Of a DNA stretch of 64,000 nucleotides, positions 13,562 to 28,200 are shown piece by piece. The stretch lies in assembly GCA_008711295.1 (NCBI GenBank), contig VUYV01000399.1, positions 329,646-393,645 of the forward strand, given 5' to 3'. The notes beneath the pieces are model-generated. The model did no database searches, was not told where the DNA came from, and was given only the letters and a program-made list of their open reading frames with translations. Made by a program: the position numbers and the translations under genes. Position 1 is the first letter of the stretch. Each line of letters starts with the position of its first letter. This stretch comes from Anarhynchus alexandrinus. Taxonomy: Eukaryota > Chordata > Aves > Charadriiformes > Charadriidae.

Positions 13562-16500
13562 CTATTTTCCTTTTCTATAATTTTTTTTTTTCCTTAAACT
13601 TCTTAGCCCAAAGGGAAGTCGGGGCATAAAGGCAGCTTAAAGAAGGTTTTTTTTCCCATTCAACATTACTGTAATTTGCTCCTGCTGAAGCCAATAGAAA
13701 TTCCCTGGAGTTATTCCAATGCTGAGCACCTTTCACGTGTGCCCTACTGCCACCTATATCTTCTAAGTAAGAAAAAAAAAAAAGAAAACAATCCATGTTT
13801 CTCTTCAGAATGTTTTACTGCCCATTTTCATTCTGGTTTATTTCTTTTAATGTTCCTACTTTAAACCTTTATGTGGTATGACCTTAGTTTTTAAGTGAAT
13901 TTAAACGACGTGATCCCATTAGATTTTGTGACAGTAATTTGAATTTTTATTTTACGGTGTAGATAATCTAAATGTTAAGGGTGTTTTTTTAAGTAGCAAT
14001 GTCAAACTGAAGCTTTCTCCTTAATAAGAAGGTCTGCCGAAGTGCAAAAACAGATAAATATATAAATGGAAGAAGTCTGAAGTCTAATATAGAGGATGTC
14101 AAAGTGATTAAAGTAATCTTGGAAGTTATTAGCAAAATCATCATTACAAATAAGATATTTTAATGCTAATTTGACCTACTTAAGTCTTGCATTTGAAAAA
14201 AATGCTACACAATGCAAAAATAGGCAAGATATTTCCGCCTATACAGTCTGCCTATTACCTTCTGCCTTTAAGCTTTTCTTTTTCACCAAAACTATACCCT
14301 AAAGAAATAAGGCAATTCAGATGATCACTCACTGTTTTGCTGATTTTGTGAAGCACAGAGGATAGACACCCTCTTCTGTTGGTATCAGAAACTGTTGGGT
14401 GTATTTGTTGCAGCAAAGCAAGCATTAAAATTATAGTAGAAGGCTGGAAAACGTTACAAATTCTGTCCTCATGGATTATGTGAAAACTGCTGTCACTCTG
14501 TTAGCTTCATCTGGTACGTAACATTGGAATTGTTGCCTCCAAGGGTATTTTTCCCTGTTTCTGCTCACATTTTTCTTCTAAATTCCTGATTATTAAAGAC
14601 CCTGGAGACACACATGAAGTGTACCACTTTGGATGAATGTCTCTAAACCGTGGGAAACAAAAAAGCAAAAATATTGACCAAACAAACAGTTGGTGATTTT
14701 ATGTGGATGTATAGGAAAAAGAAAGTGGGCATGTGACTGGAGGGGGGAAGAAAATAAATCTTATATTGCTGCAACCCTTCTGTAGTCTGTTCTCTGCCAA
14801 AAATTCACCCGGCTTGTTAGCAGAGACAGAGTAGTTGTAGGGAATACCCTCTCACAGATATACTGCCCAAAAAAACAATTGCTTCCCACTGTGAAAGTAT
14901 AATACTGAATGATGTGCACAGCACTTCACCCTGCCAATAGCTACAGAAACAGCTAGAGAAGTTGCAAAGTTTGCAGAGCTGGCTTTTCGGTCAGGAAAAG
15001 TGAGGAGTAATCTAGAGAGTGTGAAGGAGTGTTATCAACTATGGGAGGAGCTGGATCATAAAGCAATAATCTGCCTATGTCGTATTTTAAAATCCAAATT
15101 ACTTAGATTCTCAATGGAGTGCAAAATTACGTATAAATATGAAACTTTTCTTGGCATTTGCAACAAAATTTTGGTTTCATAAGATGCTGAGATACTACGA
15201 AGTAGAGCTTTCTGATATGGAAGTGCAATGACATTTAACTCTGCAGGGGGCGGGAAAGGTGAACAAATCAAGGGCGCTTAATGTTTTGGGGAATGGGGAA
15301 TAAATACCTTTGTAAATGGAAGGGAACTATTTTGGGTATTTTTAGTATAAAGAAAATATGGCTGGGTTTTCATCAAGAGTGTGAAATTTCATAAAGTTAT
15401 TGAATGGAATATTTCACAATAAGGAATTTGGTTCCTTTCTTGACTGTGCAATGTGCTCTGACCAGTACATTAATATAAAACCATCACAGGTAAGCTGCAC
15501 GCTGTTGGAACTACTCCCATTATCACCGCAACAATGGTGCATAATGATACTCTCTCTTTATGTCAGGATTCAAAACACTGAATAAGTGATGAGAAAAGAA
15601 CTCAAATATAATTTATTTTGGTCCAGGAGAAAAGGAAAAGGATACCTAGGAAATAATGTGTGAAAGACGATACCTATTATTACAAGTGCAATTGAATTTG
15701 CATCAGTATAGGTTGATGCTGGATTTTTTCCACCCCTGTATCTGACAGAGGAAGAAACTGGGAAGTGGTAAGTACCGTACCAGAGATGCCTGGCAAATCA
15801 ATAACAGCTAGCAGTCTTACTGGTTATAAAACTGCTTTAGCCACAGTAGCGTTAAATCTTTGTAGGCTGTCCTGAGCGTTCAACCTACTTTCTGAAGTGG
15901 AAGATAGGGAAATAAATCAGTAAAATTGTCATGTTCTCAGTACTACCGTTACAGGTCCAGAGGACCTAAAGCCTTTTGGAAAAAAAAACCCAAACCCACA
16001 ACAAAACAACCCTGTCCCCCTCAGAAGGGATAGATGCTAAAAAGGTGCTCTGCTCTTCAGGCTGCTTCTCTGGAGCAGCCATGGGGCTCAGATTAGGCTA
16101 CATTTTCAGACCTCTGCATGTGAGGCTGCGTTGTGCTGGGGGTCTTTTGTATCTGTGCACTTTCTCCTCTGTTTAATTTTTATGATGATAATATCGAGTA
16201 AACTACAGTGCCTCTCCTCTGCTTCAGCTTGGAGAACTCACTCAAAATTGCTTGGAAAGGGGTATCGTGGTGCCACAGCAAATAGCAATGGAGAGTTCTG
16301 CAGAGCAGTGAGATGTTGTGGATGCTCAGGGCTGTGTGGGAAGAGAGGTTCCCCTGCCTGGGGGTGTTCTGGGGTCTGGTCTGTCTGTGCTGTTGTCTGA
16401 GGGTCAAATAATGACCCAGAAGAGTACTATGGAATAACCTTATTCCAAGTTCTGTGTTGCCACCTAGAACTAAAGGTAGTGGGAAAAAAGTCTAAATATT

Positions 16501-16783
16501 ATTTGTCATAGAACATTTAAATTTACATTATTGGGAAAAAAAACCCCATAGCATCACGTTTAGCTGCAGGTAAGGGTCAGAAGAAAAACATTCTCTGAAT
16601 CTTTTTTCCTTTGTGCCTGTAATTACACCTACCTTACCTCTGAAGGAGCACATCAAGCTTGGTGGCAGTAAAGTGTCATAGGAAAGAGCAAAGATTATTG
16701 GAAAGGCTCACCTTAGACTAAAGAAAGGACCATTTTCCAATTCCTTTTCCTTCCCCTTGTCTCCAAAGCCAGCCAAAAAAAGG

Positions 16784-16853
16784 TGTATATATGTCCTATG
16801 TATACACATTATATATATATATGTATTCATATATGGTCAGTATATATATACAT
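16784..16853. repeat. TA-rich microsatellite
   Basis: An imperfect TA/TATG tract containing two blocks of ATATATATATAT type, interrupted by short non-repeat bases. It is a typical degenerate dinucleotide repeat. Confidence 0.8.
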
Positions 16854-18204
16854 TCCAAAAATGTACATGTGTAAGGTATGTTTTAGCCTAAAATGATCTT
16901 TGTGCTTTTCTTAATACTTCTATACAAATTTCATCACTACTATGTGTTGTTTTGGTTTTGTTTTTTTTTCAGAGGAAACAAATTGTAAGTGAAGAGTAAG
17001 GCCACGAAGGCAAACATTAATGTTGTCTTCTGGTAGCTGTTGCCGTAAACCTCAGTGCCGACTGTCAAAAACAAGCCAGGGTGGCTAAAACCCTGGAAGC
17101 CTGACGGGCTGTTTGCCCACCCTAGTTAGTGCTCTAGGCTGCAGGCAGGGCTGAGTGCATGCCGCTTGCTTGCAGAATAGGTTTGCAAATGACCAGGAGT
17201 GCCACCTCCCAAGTCACTAAGCCTCTGGACTGTGGGGGCATACCGATACTGAAACCCCAGTGCTGTGTTAGCAGCCTACGGAGCTGCTGAGTGTCTTTGG
17301 GCAGGAAGGCCGGGATGCTCTTGCAGCTGTCCATGGCTGAAACCACCTAGATCTTTGTAGTAACTTGGTGAAGAACGGTACCCAGCAATGAAACAACCCA
17401 AATACGACAGGAGTTAAAAGCTGTTGAAAATACCTGTGATTCTTAGCCCTGCAGATCTTGGCTGATATCCTCAAATCTGGAGACAAAGGCTGAGAATGGA
17501 CCAAAAAATTACCTGTTGTATATACAGATATAAGCAGATAGCCAAAGACAAGGAACAAAGGCTGCTATTTTTATGATCTTTTCAACATATACGTTTGTTA
17601 AAGTACTAAAATTTTTTGAAGTAGATGCATGCATCTATCCCCAGACAATGAATTGACTTCACGATTTTGTTGCTGAAATGTCTCGATTTTACAGCATGAG
17701 GTAATTATGTTTGAGTCTCTAGGGAAATGGATTTATAGTAATGTGGGAAAGAGAAAGTTAATTTGATTATCGGGCAGAAGATCAAAAGACTTTTACTAAC
17801 ACAGAAGAAAGTCACTGGCTGCTTGGCAGTGTCTTAGACTAGAAAACTGGAAGAAACAGAAATCTTAGACCAAAAGACAAATTCTGAAAAGGCCTATTAA
17901 TAATATAATTTTAATTATTATTTTCTAATATTCCTGAAATGTTCTTTGATGTTTTATAGATCCAAAAAAACATACACGTGAAGAAGGTTGAGTAAAGTTA
18001 CTCGTTATATTATTTTTCCATTTTGAAGTCTGTAGGCACGGGCAGGGCTCTGTTCGTGGCTATAACAAGAGGGCAAGAGGTCCAAGTAATTTAGCATCCC
18101 AAAATTGGAGGAGATGCATTGTCTACCCTGTATGCTAGTGTCATGTGAGATTACCCTGTTCCTAGGCAATTCCAGATAGATGGCTATCTTCTCGAATTTA
18201 GAAA

Positions 18205-18295
18205 TCTAATAGAAGTGATTATTCCATAACCTCTGAGTAACCTTTTCCAGGGTATGCCTACTCTAACGGATGCAAAGGGGTTCCTGTTATACAGG
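18205..18295 (-). mobile_element. Degraded CR1 LINE fragment (weak)
   Basis: The plus strand has an ATTCCATAACCTCTGAG block followed by AACCTTTTCCAGGG and then ACTCTAACGG. In order and spacing this matches the antisense of the CR1 3' coding region as I know it (a CACAACCTCTCTGGGCAAC-like block, then CCTGTTCCAG, then ACCACCCTCACGG). It therefore reads as an old CR1 on the minus strand. Many mismatches leave both ends uncertain, and only about 90 bases can be argued. A RepeatMasker run with avian CR1 consensi would settle it. Confidence 0.45.
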
Positions 18296-20184
18296 ACGCA
18301 TTTTCTTCGCCGTAGGGATGCAGCTATTATTTTCTGACATTCCATGAATTAAAAAATTGCAAACATTTAGATACCCTCTCATTCATATCTTATACACTTG
18401 ATGTGTGCTATTGTCTCATATTCATTGTTGGCGGTAACAAAGTTGCCATGGGAATATTGATTTGAAAAGTTTAGCATTTTCCTTTGGTGATAGAAGTATA
18501 TGGATGCTAATGTTTCTGTTCATATCTTATGCTATGAAATTTAAATGTCTACAGTATTTAACTCAATTTATTGATTTAAAAAATGTGATAGCTGTTATTA
18601 CAGCTCAGCATTGCTTTCTTCTGGCTAGGAAATATTTCAAAGAACTTAATTGATTAAATATTTTACAGTCTCATCATTTAGCATTAGTTAAATATGGCAT
18701 CAGTCAAGAAAATTTTGGTGTGTGCGTCTTTCAGGAAAACATTAAGGTTTTTCTCCACATCATCTTAAGCCTAACTGTAGTTTTACCTTAGCTTGAGACT
18801 TCACATTTACAACAGCTCTACTTTCGTTGTAAATTGCTTTCCTCAAAATACTTCATGTCTTTTCATTTTTCATGTTGTACCAGTCCTTGTTTTTCTTCCT
18901 GGATTTAATGAAAAGCCTCATTTATAGAAGATATTAATAAAATGGCAGCATCTGTCTTCTCCCAGACTTGTGGAGCATTTGTGCTGGCAGCGTTCAAGTT
19001 GTCTCAGAGCAGTCACTTGTTTAGGCTGCTAAAGGCTGCCCAGACCGCCATTGCAATCTGCACTCTTCTTTTTCAGTGTACTGTTAGTTAAAGATCTTTA
19101 AAATAGGTAATATAAAAAGACAATTTAATCACTTTGAAGATGAGGGGGCAAAAGATCTTGGCCTTTAAAAGAGAACAATGGTAGACTGTGACATTGTTAC
19201 ATGGAGAATCCTTGAGAAAGGGCAGAAAAAAAGGGGACTATTTCCTTCTCGAGCTTGTTTGAAATCAGACCTGTTTGAGAACACCGTCCCTTTTGATGAA
19301 CAGGTGAAATCCAGGGAAATATTCAGGGAACAGAGACGCTTTGTTCCCTTGTACTATTTCTTAAACCAATACTGGCATCTGTGACAGAACTATTTTGTTT
19401 TCTGGTCCCCAAACCTCAATTTAAAAAAAAAAAAAATAATCTGTTTAAAACAGGCTGCGTATTTAAAAAAAAAAGTGGAGTAGTTTTGCTGCTGAGAGCT
19501 AAAGAAATCTTTCAGGATCCTTTGGCAAGTCGTACATTAACAAACTCTTTAGTGTCATCACATAATGAGGAGATGAGCTGCAGGGAATATTGGACAGGAC
19601 AGAGAGAATGGGCATGGGACAGCCAAGGGTGCAAAACTGCTGCTGGAAAGCAAAACTGCCAATGCTGTTATCTTCCACAGGGCAGCCCCAAAAGCTGGCT
19701 GTACTCATTAACGTTCTCCGGGTTTCGCTATAATCTGGAGCAAGGTGGCATGCACAAACCTTTGGGAGAAGTTTCCCACTTCAGTCCACAAATACAATTT
19801 CTTTCTGCTTACATGGCTTGCTCTGAAAGCTGGAGCTACAGGATCTCAAGCGTAAAACCTCAGTGGTGCGGGCTGTCAGTCGGCTGTGACCAGTACTGAG
19901 GCTAAATTGCTTTAATTAAAGGCTACTCCAGAGTAAGCTGCCAGTAGTATTCATTACTGCAAGATTAAAGTTCGTTTATTAGATTGTTATTGATGGAATT
20001 AAGCTGACTGATCAGGAGCAATTCAGAACTGAAATAACTGTGTCATACAAAGAATGGAACCATTTACTGGTAATATCAAAAAAAGTATGGATTGAAATAA
20101 TAAGATAATGCCAATTTAACTAAAAGTGGACAGCAAAGATCTATTGCAGAGCTCAAACTTTTAATCTGATGTGGTCTAACACAT

Positions 20185-20217
20185 GCTGTGGATAAACAGC
20201 TGTGGATAAACAGCTGT
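20185..20217. repeat. 14-bp tandem repeat, about 2.4 copies
   Basis: GCTGTGGATAAACA occurs at 20185-20198 and 20199-20212, then a partial third copy (GCTGT) follows. The two full copies are identical, which suggests a recent local duplication. Confidence 0.9.
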
Positions 20218-22199
20218 TATATCTAAGGTCAGCTGTGACCACAGAAATCTCCAAAATCTTACCAGCTCTACTAATGGATTGGGGATCATTTGGGGATCAG
20301 CTGCGGCGTTCACCTTTTGAGCCAGTTCCTTTGCATGGAAATCTTTTCATTGGTCACACTGGAGGATGATTTTTGGAGTCCAGCAAGGTGTTGAAGCAAA
20401 TGCCAAACTTGAAGACCATGCATGCCAGCTGGAGCACCGAGCTGGCTCGGCAGGGATGCAGGAGATGCTTTTCCTTGGATGGAGGGTGCTGTAGGATGCA
20501 AGGGACATGCCACGAGTGTGAAATGCACCCAGAAGAATGACTTTAATTGGCCTGTTTTTTGGTCTGCTCTCTGTGCCTGTTTCTCACCGTGCCATCTGAG
20601 GAGACAGAAAATTAGAAACCAGCCTATCATTATTCTTTCTTTTTTTATTGTTCTTCCCTATTCTTCAGAGAGGCCTCTTGTGGTCTACCTGCAGGTGATC
20701 TATAATTAAAATGTCATATTCCACACATTTTTGGAAGCCATCTGGCTGTGTTGCGGGGAGGGGGACAAGGGGACGTGTTTCATGAAGGGCTGTTTTCTGA
20801 CTGAGCCTAAGTTGGGATATTTGTTACCTCCACTGATGCAGGGATGCTGTGTGCTTACAAAGATTTCTGAAAAACCTTTGCCTGTTCTGACTGAATCATG
20901 CTGCCTTTGGTTAGCAGGCTTTCTGATATGCTTTAGAAAGATAAAATTAAAAAAAAAAAACCACCCCTAGAAGTATATTTTCTTTTTACTGTTCATGGTG
21001 ATTAATGTAAGTGGCTTTTCACAACCCATTTCCAATTAATTTTAGCAAAGGGAGCTCTACTGGCCTTGTATATGAACTAAACTTCATATTAAAAGATTAT
21101 CTAAGGGATTGCAGGCTAAGGATTGAACACAGAGCTTAAGCTCCAAACTAGCCATCATGTGAGTCACCAGAAACCACAGTTCTTCCTCAGCATGAGTCAT
21201 CCTAATGATACACTTGCAGCCAGTGGAGCTTACTGGCTAATCCCCCCTGCCACCAAACCTGCTTCTCCTCTCTAAACCTCCTTAAGGTCTATCTGGCCTC
21301 TGGTTGCTCTGAGGGTTGCCAACAGCCTCAGCTATGCCTGGAAGAAGACAAGGAGAGGTCACAGCGTGTAACACGTTTCCAGCTCCCAGGTGATGTAGCT
21401 GGAGGGGAAATAAATGGGTATTTTAGTGCTTTCCATTTCAGAGTTGGGACTGGATGAACAGTAGTTGTGCTGCGACCCATGCTGATCCCCTAAAATCAGA
21501 GACACCTTTTGTCTTTGTAAGAGAGGGAGAAGAAATGTTTTGCTTCCCCTTTCTTCAAGCTCCTTTGAATACTTATGGTACGACTTTATATTGTCCTTAG
21601 TAAGGAAACTAAATCTGTTATTGCTTATGAGAACGTTATTTGAATGCTGTCCTTGCTGTCTCAGATCTATTATTATTTTCCCTCTTCCCTGAGCTATAAT
21701 ATCCTCTGCAAATACAGGTGATGTTGAAGAGCAAGAAAACTTTTTTTTTAAATTGCATTTTGAGAATTGTATGGTAGGAAAACCCCATGAACGCAGAGGT
21801 TTAGAAGAATTGGAGTTAACAGGCAAACCTTTGTAAGCTTAACTGAGAAGCAGAAAAAGGAGGAACGCATTAATCAGCACTATCTCCTGTAGTTTTATTC
21901 TGCTAATGGCCAAGATATACTATAACTCTAAACCAGCTGATTCATTCTTCCAGTTTTATTCTCGGGATGCGCTAACAGCTGCAGAATATGGTGCCAAGTG
22001 CTGGCTGCTGCCCGTCCTGGAGTCAGAGCGGCTGTGGGGAGCTGTTAGGGTGGTGCTGACTTTAATCCAGTAAGCAGTGACAGAAGGGGAAGAGCAGAAA
22101 ATTTTGGCTTCTGAGGGTGTGCGTGGGCATGCGTGGCAGACTAAACCCTTGGGATGGAGAGAATTTGGTCTGAGAAGGGATTTCAGGTGGTTGATTTTC

Positions 22200-22219
22200 T
22201 TTTTTTTTTTTTTTTTTTT
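22200..22219. repeat. T20 tract
   Basis: Twenty uninterrupted T on the plus strand, running into AAACCC. It is low-complexity sequence. Confidence 0.9.
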
Positions 22220-25200
22220 AAACCCTAAGTGTTGCTTGATTTGTGATGCTTTCAATCACTTAGCCTCTTCTCCTTACTATTGGTAAGTGGTGATGGATAC
22301 TTCTCTCCTACGTTATCCATACCACATTTGAGATTCTTTTATGCTGAGAGATGACAATAGGATAAAAAAAAGTGGGAAAACATTATTAGTCGTGTACAAG
22401 TTATATTTGTCTGAGGAAAAACGAATGCTGCTGTTATTTGTTCCAAAGCAGCTGATACCACTTTATTTTCAAGATTTGTGAGAGACAGGAGGAGAACAGG
22501 TTGTACTTTCATGGCGCACAGATACAGCTCAATCAGAGAGAAAGCACACTTACATCTGCTGGCTATAAAGGTTTACAGATGATTTGTTATGATCCATTCA
22601 CTGAGCAGAAGGAAAACATGAGATATAGTATATGTGGTTTTGATGCAAATAAAAAGCAAAAGTTATTCATCATTACTAAAAAAAACCATATTTTCCATTT
22701 GGGTTGAATCTTGAAGTGCTTTGCTGTGGGACAGCACTCCCAGATGATATCAGAACACTACACTGCATAAACATGAAATTCGGGTATTAGTAGTTACTGT
22801 GTGCATCTACATTACTTGAAGTCTAATCTGGACAAGCAAAGGGTGAAAAAATAAAGGGATACTTCCTGTATACTGTCTCTGAATGAGGTCTTGCAGAGGT
22901 TGGGCAATAGCACGTCTCGGATGGTGGAGTGGCTGCCAGCAAGAAGGAAACTCTCCCTGGAGAATTTCTCTCTCTTCCCGGATAATCCTGCAGGAGAATC
23001 TCTCTCTGTAAAGGATGTAAATTTGGACTTCTGTAGTGAGAAGAAAGGGAACGGGAAGAGGAAATTGTTGTAACTTCTGATATTAGAGATTGTACAGTCA
23101 AAGCGATTGCTTTATAAGCCTTGCTTTATACATTATTACTGAATATTCTTCTATTGAAAGTCAAAGAGAGGATGCCTGTTTTAGCAAAGACAGCCCTGAT
23201 CAGATGGAGAAAATAAAGATACAGACGAAGGGTAACTATACCGAAATATATAATCCCTCAGGGAGAAAAGCGAGTTTCACAGAAATTTAACTGTCCATCA
23301 GTCAGCTAATAGCTTAGTTGCTCTGTTGGCCTGGGGCACTATGAGTGGACGAGTTTAGGCTGAGCCTGTCAATCCTGACTCTGTCTTGTTAGGAAACACA
23401 AAAAATGCATATGCTGATCCAAATTCAGCAATTGATCCCGAGAACTATACAACAGGACTTCCTGTATATGGGCCTATATAGCAACTTTCTGTATGTCAAA
23501 TATCTTACACAGTGTTTCAGAGTCGTTCAGATTTCCCTGCTTGAGAAAAGGGCTGGGAATCTGTCAGTAAAAGATTTCCATGTTTTCACTACTTTCTTTT
23601 ACATTGAAAGGAGGAGAAAGATTTGAGTCGCAGGTTTCCAAGTCAGAAATTGGAGACTTGATTGCTTGGAGTGCTTCTGCGGCTCCTTTATGTGGCACTA
23701 ATTGTTGCAAAAAAAGTGTCTCGTCTGACTCCATACCCTATTTGTAACTTTGGATTATTCATTCTGGATGCACATGAATTTTTCTGTGAAATTACTGGAA
23801 AAGAATGAAGGCAGATTTGAGAACGAATTGACTGGAAAAATTGTATGTATGGGTTTGGCTTTTACAGCTGCCTTTTTTACTGTTCACCTGGATATGCAAC
23901 AAACAAAACCCATTTAACCCCCGACTTGTTTCTCATCCTTTTCATAACATTGTATTTTCAGCAGTTTCTCTAATCTGTAGTAATTTCATCCAGAGGGTAT
24001 GAAATTGGGGCAAAGACTGCACATTTGCCCCTTCAGCTATCTCTCTTCTTCCCCTAAAAATACCTCTTGTATGTAAGCATTGTGATGCAAACTTAATGTG
24101 CATGAGTTGTAATCTCTTTTGCAATGTGTGGACCAGCAAGGAATGAAAATACAGATGCTGTGAGGTTGGGAAAGAGGTTTGTATGTTAGAAGGAGCAGAG
24201 AAAGGATTACGTTAACAGGACATAATGGAAAAGGGGCGGTGGGGGGGAGTTGTATGCCTATGCATTAGCATTGTATGACTTCTTAGGTACGTGGCAGATT
24301 GTTTTTCATTTTTAGCTTTCTTTTATATGTTGTGTTACCCCAATAGCACCGTGTATCACAAATGTGACCTGTTGGAACATGTTTGCTTGTAGATTCATTT
24401 ATAACTCTATAATTGCAATGACAATTATTGCAGTAACACTGCGAACTGGGAATGAAGCCGTATGTTTAGATGTCCACTGGGATATTGTTCATCTATTCTT
24501 CATTAAGTCTCACTATTTATTATGAGCAAATTTCCTATACCTAAACATCAGACCATCTTCGAGAGGTTTTTCTTGTTTATAAGTAGCCTGTGGGAGAGCA
24601 GTGCAAGCTGTCACTGTTTAGTAAAAACAAAAAGTGGACCACAGAAGAAGTCAGAACAATACCTTGCTCTTCACACATAGAGTTGTTCTGCTACTTCTAA
24701 GTATTGACAAGCCAGTCAGTTTAATTTTATATGGAAAATAGCCTTGTGATAACTAAGAAGGTTCTTCATTAAAATAACTCAACAAAGAAAAGTGAAGTGG
24801 CAGCTAGAAATGGCTTATTCAGAGGGTGTAAAAGACCAAGGCCATTTACGGTAGGCAAAAGGTAGCCCTGTGCAAGATGTGAACAATGGACTGGCAAGAA
24901 GTGGTGAAGGGAAAAGGAATAGCAAATTTCACCCATTAAATTTCCTTTTCAGGTGTGTTTGTAACCTATTTGCCTTTCCTTTTCCTTTTTCCTTTGATTT
25001 GATTTCAATAGTGTACAAATAAGACTTTTCTGTCACCCAGAGCTATTATTCCAGGACCTTGTAGGGTTTGAGTTGATACAGCATTAACTTAGGTCATTGA
25101 GGCTCTACCAGCACACCCAGCCTGGCACTATTTGCCATTAAAAACATATTTTGCCAACAGTAACTGCTTTGCTTTAAGAGTGTGGTTCCTGAGAAGATTC

Positions 25201-28200
25201 TCCTGCTCTTTGGGAAGAAGACCTAAGCTGTATCGTGCTCCTGATGATACTGCTGTTTGACTCACTTTGTCAATTGAATGAAAAGATTTATTTTTTTAGG
25301 CAGTGCTACAGCTTGCATCATTCTGTTTTACTCCTACTTGTGAAAATCAGTCATGGGGAACATGGCAGGGGAAATTACCAGCACGAGCAGGGAGTTCCTT
25401 GAGCAGCAGCTTATCCCCGTGCTGATCAAAAGTGCATTGCTCTTTTCCTGCCTATGTTTGCAGGGGTCCATGTATTATTTTGAATCTGTTGTGTGGTATA
25501 AAATGAGAGGTCTTCCACAAGAGTGAATGACTATGCTTTTTATATGCCTCAGACTCTCTTGTCTATAACTTTTTAGTATGATAATCATAATATGATACTT
25601 TATAAAATTATATATTGCAATCCAATTATACATTATAAAAGTATTAATATTTTATGCATTCTCTGGGGGTGAAAGTTCTGCAATAGATTTCTAGATCTAT
25701 ATATCTATCATGTGTATGTATACAATATATACCTACATGTATATATGTTTATCTCGGTTGAATAATGGAGGCTCCCTTCTTGTAGAAATATATGCTGTAT
25801 TCCTGATTAACTCCAAGAGCAGGAGGATGCAACAAACGTGTGGCAGTGTGCTTGAGCACGAGGCTTTATACAGACTTGTAGGATCCCAGCACAGACCATA
25901 AGAAATAATATGTCGTTGTCTGTGGCCTACAAGAGTATCTGAACTGGAAGGAGATTGAATAGCAGTGGTGGTGCTTTCAAGCATTTCAGCTGCTTGAATG
26001 GAGCTTTTCACATCTAAACTCTCTTATTAGAGAGAAGCGAGGATGCTGGACGCCCTGTTACAGAGCTACACATCAGTCCTTTGTCGTAAGCTTAGTGCTT
26101 TGCAAGGCTTGGAGGAATATCATAATCTTTAGCGAAGTTTGCAACTACTGTGATATTGTTGGCAGATAGCTCATTTCTGAAAACACAGCGGACCGGTTTG
26201 GTTTTGTTGTTGTGGGCAGCAGGCACGACAGGATCCCTAAATAACTGATGCCTGTGCTTAGCTGTCTTCCCACTACAGTGTATTTCCTAATCTTTGCTGG
26301 GTCATTTTTCTTGCACAACAGTGACACTGCTTGCTTTCTATTTAAATACTCTTATTGGTCAATGGTTGGTACTGACTGCAGTTTAAACAAAAATAAACTC
26401 TAAGGCCTTTGATTTAATTGCTTTCTGACATACCATACTCCATCAATGAAGCAGGCATCCTTGTTCTTAGACAACCTTTGATTTAATCTTGATTTTAAAG
26501 CAGTCAGTAAAGCCATTCAGCTCTCCAGTTTCTGATTCTTTTTATTACTAGTAGATTTGCTTTTATGTATCTCTGTTTCAGCAAACTCATTTTCGAGGTT
26601 TTAAGACTGACTGACTTCAATTGTTGTAGATTGGTGGTCTCATTGACTTCATTAGGGCCACTCAGTGGTGTGCATTTAAGGATGTGAGAGCCCTTTCCAG
26701 AAAAATGGCCTCAAAGTCTTTATGGGTCATTAAATTGCAATGTAGTTGAAGGCAAAACCAGCAACAACAAAACTATTCCTAGTGTAATACTCAAAATGTT
26801 GGAGATCTTTAAGAGAAATATGAAAAATTTGGTTCTGATTAGAAAAAAACAACCCAACAAACCAACAAAACCACATGCACCTGGGAACTACATCAAAACT
26901 ACGGTGAAATTAAATTGACAAAGGGAAGGTAAAGGCTGTAGCCAAAGCACTGTACGTTTACCCAGTTCCAATGGAAAGGTATCTTCTGTTGCTGGGTTGT
27001 ACCTTAGGCTTTGTGTGGTAATATAGAATACAGATGGTTATCGATAAATGCTGCATATTGCTTATTTTATTTTAGTTTTTAGATCTATTATTTAAAGAAC
27101 TTCAGAGAATGTGTGGCTATTGAATGGAAGATGATCGTTCAGTGATAGGATTTGAAATGGATTTAAAATCCATAACAAAAATAAACATATATGTTCTATA
27201 TACTTTGTTTTCTACACTGGCTGTGAGGCATGTTCCTGCAAAGTTGTGTAAGGACCTTACTATATATGTTAGGGGTTAAATAACTTTTTTATTTAGCTTC
27301 CATTGGAACTTAAGCGCTTTCACCTACCCGCTCCTAGGGGGAATGAAATATATTTACCGTAATTCAACTGTAGCTTAATTTCCTTAGGTACACAGTAAAC
27401 CAATGATCTCTGGAGAATGTGCTTCTATTGTAAGAGGCTTATGATCAGAGAAAAGCATTAAATAATTACACAACTTCCAGATATTTATGACTGCAGTGAG
27501 ATCACCTGACATTTGGGACTTTTTTTTTTAAATCTGAAATTGAATTAATTCAGGGTCTTTGGTGGTTCTTAATGTTTAAAGCATTCCATGGTTTTTAAAA
27601 ATATCTATTATCTCTTCTCACCTTGTAGCAAAATGACATATATAGAACTCTACCAAATAAAAGCTATTAATAAAGTACCCTAAATGACATTGATCATGCA
27701 ATGATTATGTTTTTAGAAATATGTAAATTGAGGTATGAATTTGATTTCTGTTGGTATTTTTACTAACTTACAGCTAGACTGAACAACTGTTCTCTAAGGG
27801 ACTCCTTTCAAGGTATGAGATTCAGCATTGTAAAACTGACATGATCTAGAAATTAAAAGGCAGGAAAAACAAAACTGTGCTGCTGGTCAAAAGCCTGCGT
27901 TATATCTGATTGGAATTCAGGTGTATTTTTGATTGTTAAAACGGCCCCTTGCTGTCACCTTTCTTTGGCTTGCAGGGCTCTTGCATATCATTTGATCTGA
28001 GTTCCTGGATGCCCAGGCCAAGCAGCGTTTCCCAGTTGCACCCTTGGTCCCCTGTAGCATGCATTACTGGTAACCACGCACTGGGCACATTGTCACAACC
28101 GATCTGTCTTATGCACGCACTGGTACCCGTTCCTATATGTTCTCCATATGGATCCCCAACCCCTATGGTTCTTTGTCCCACACTGACTGTGCTTGCAGTT

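Larger units (their letters stand above)
10001..20000. other. Upstream intergenic DNA, block 2
   Basis: AT-rich and without a recognisable gene. It contains one undetermined base (10178), a pyrimidine tandem repeat at 12084-12105, a T tract at 13545-13561, a TA-rich microsatellite at 16784-16853 and a weak CR1 relic at 18205-18295. A 7-bp hairpin (GGCTGCT/AGCAGCC) lies at 16060-16080. Two consecutive plus-strand open frames span 19178-19899, but the second begins with GTG and neither resembles a known protein. Confidence 0.7.

Noticed and set aside
15979..16018. AAACCCAAACCC-like run considered as a telomere-type repeat
   Set aside because: Vertebrate telomere repeats are CCCTAA. This is irregular A/C-rich low-complexity DNA.
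21359..21826. 155-codon minus-strand frame
   Set aside because: It begins with TTG rather than ATG, has no splice sites of note and no recognised content.
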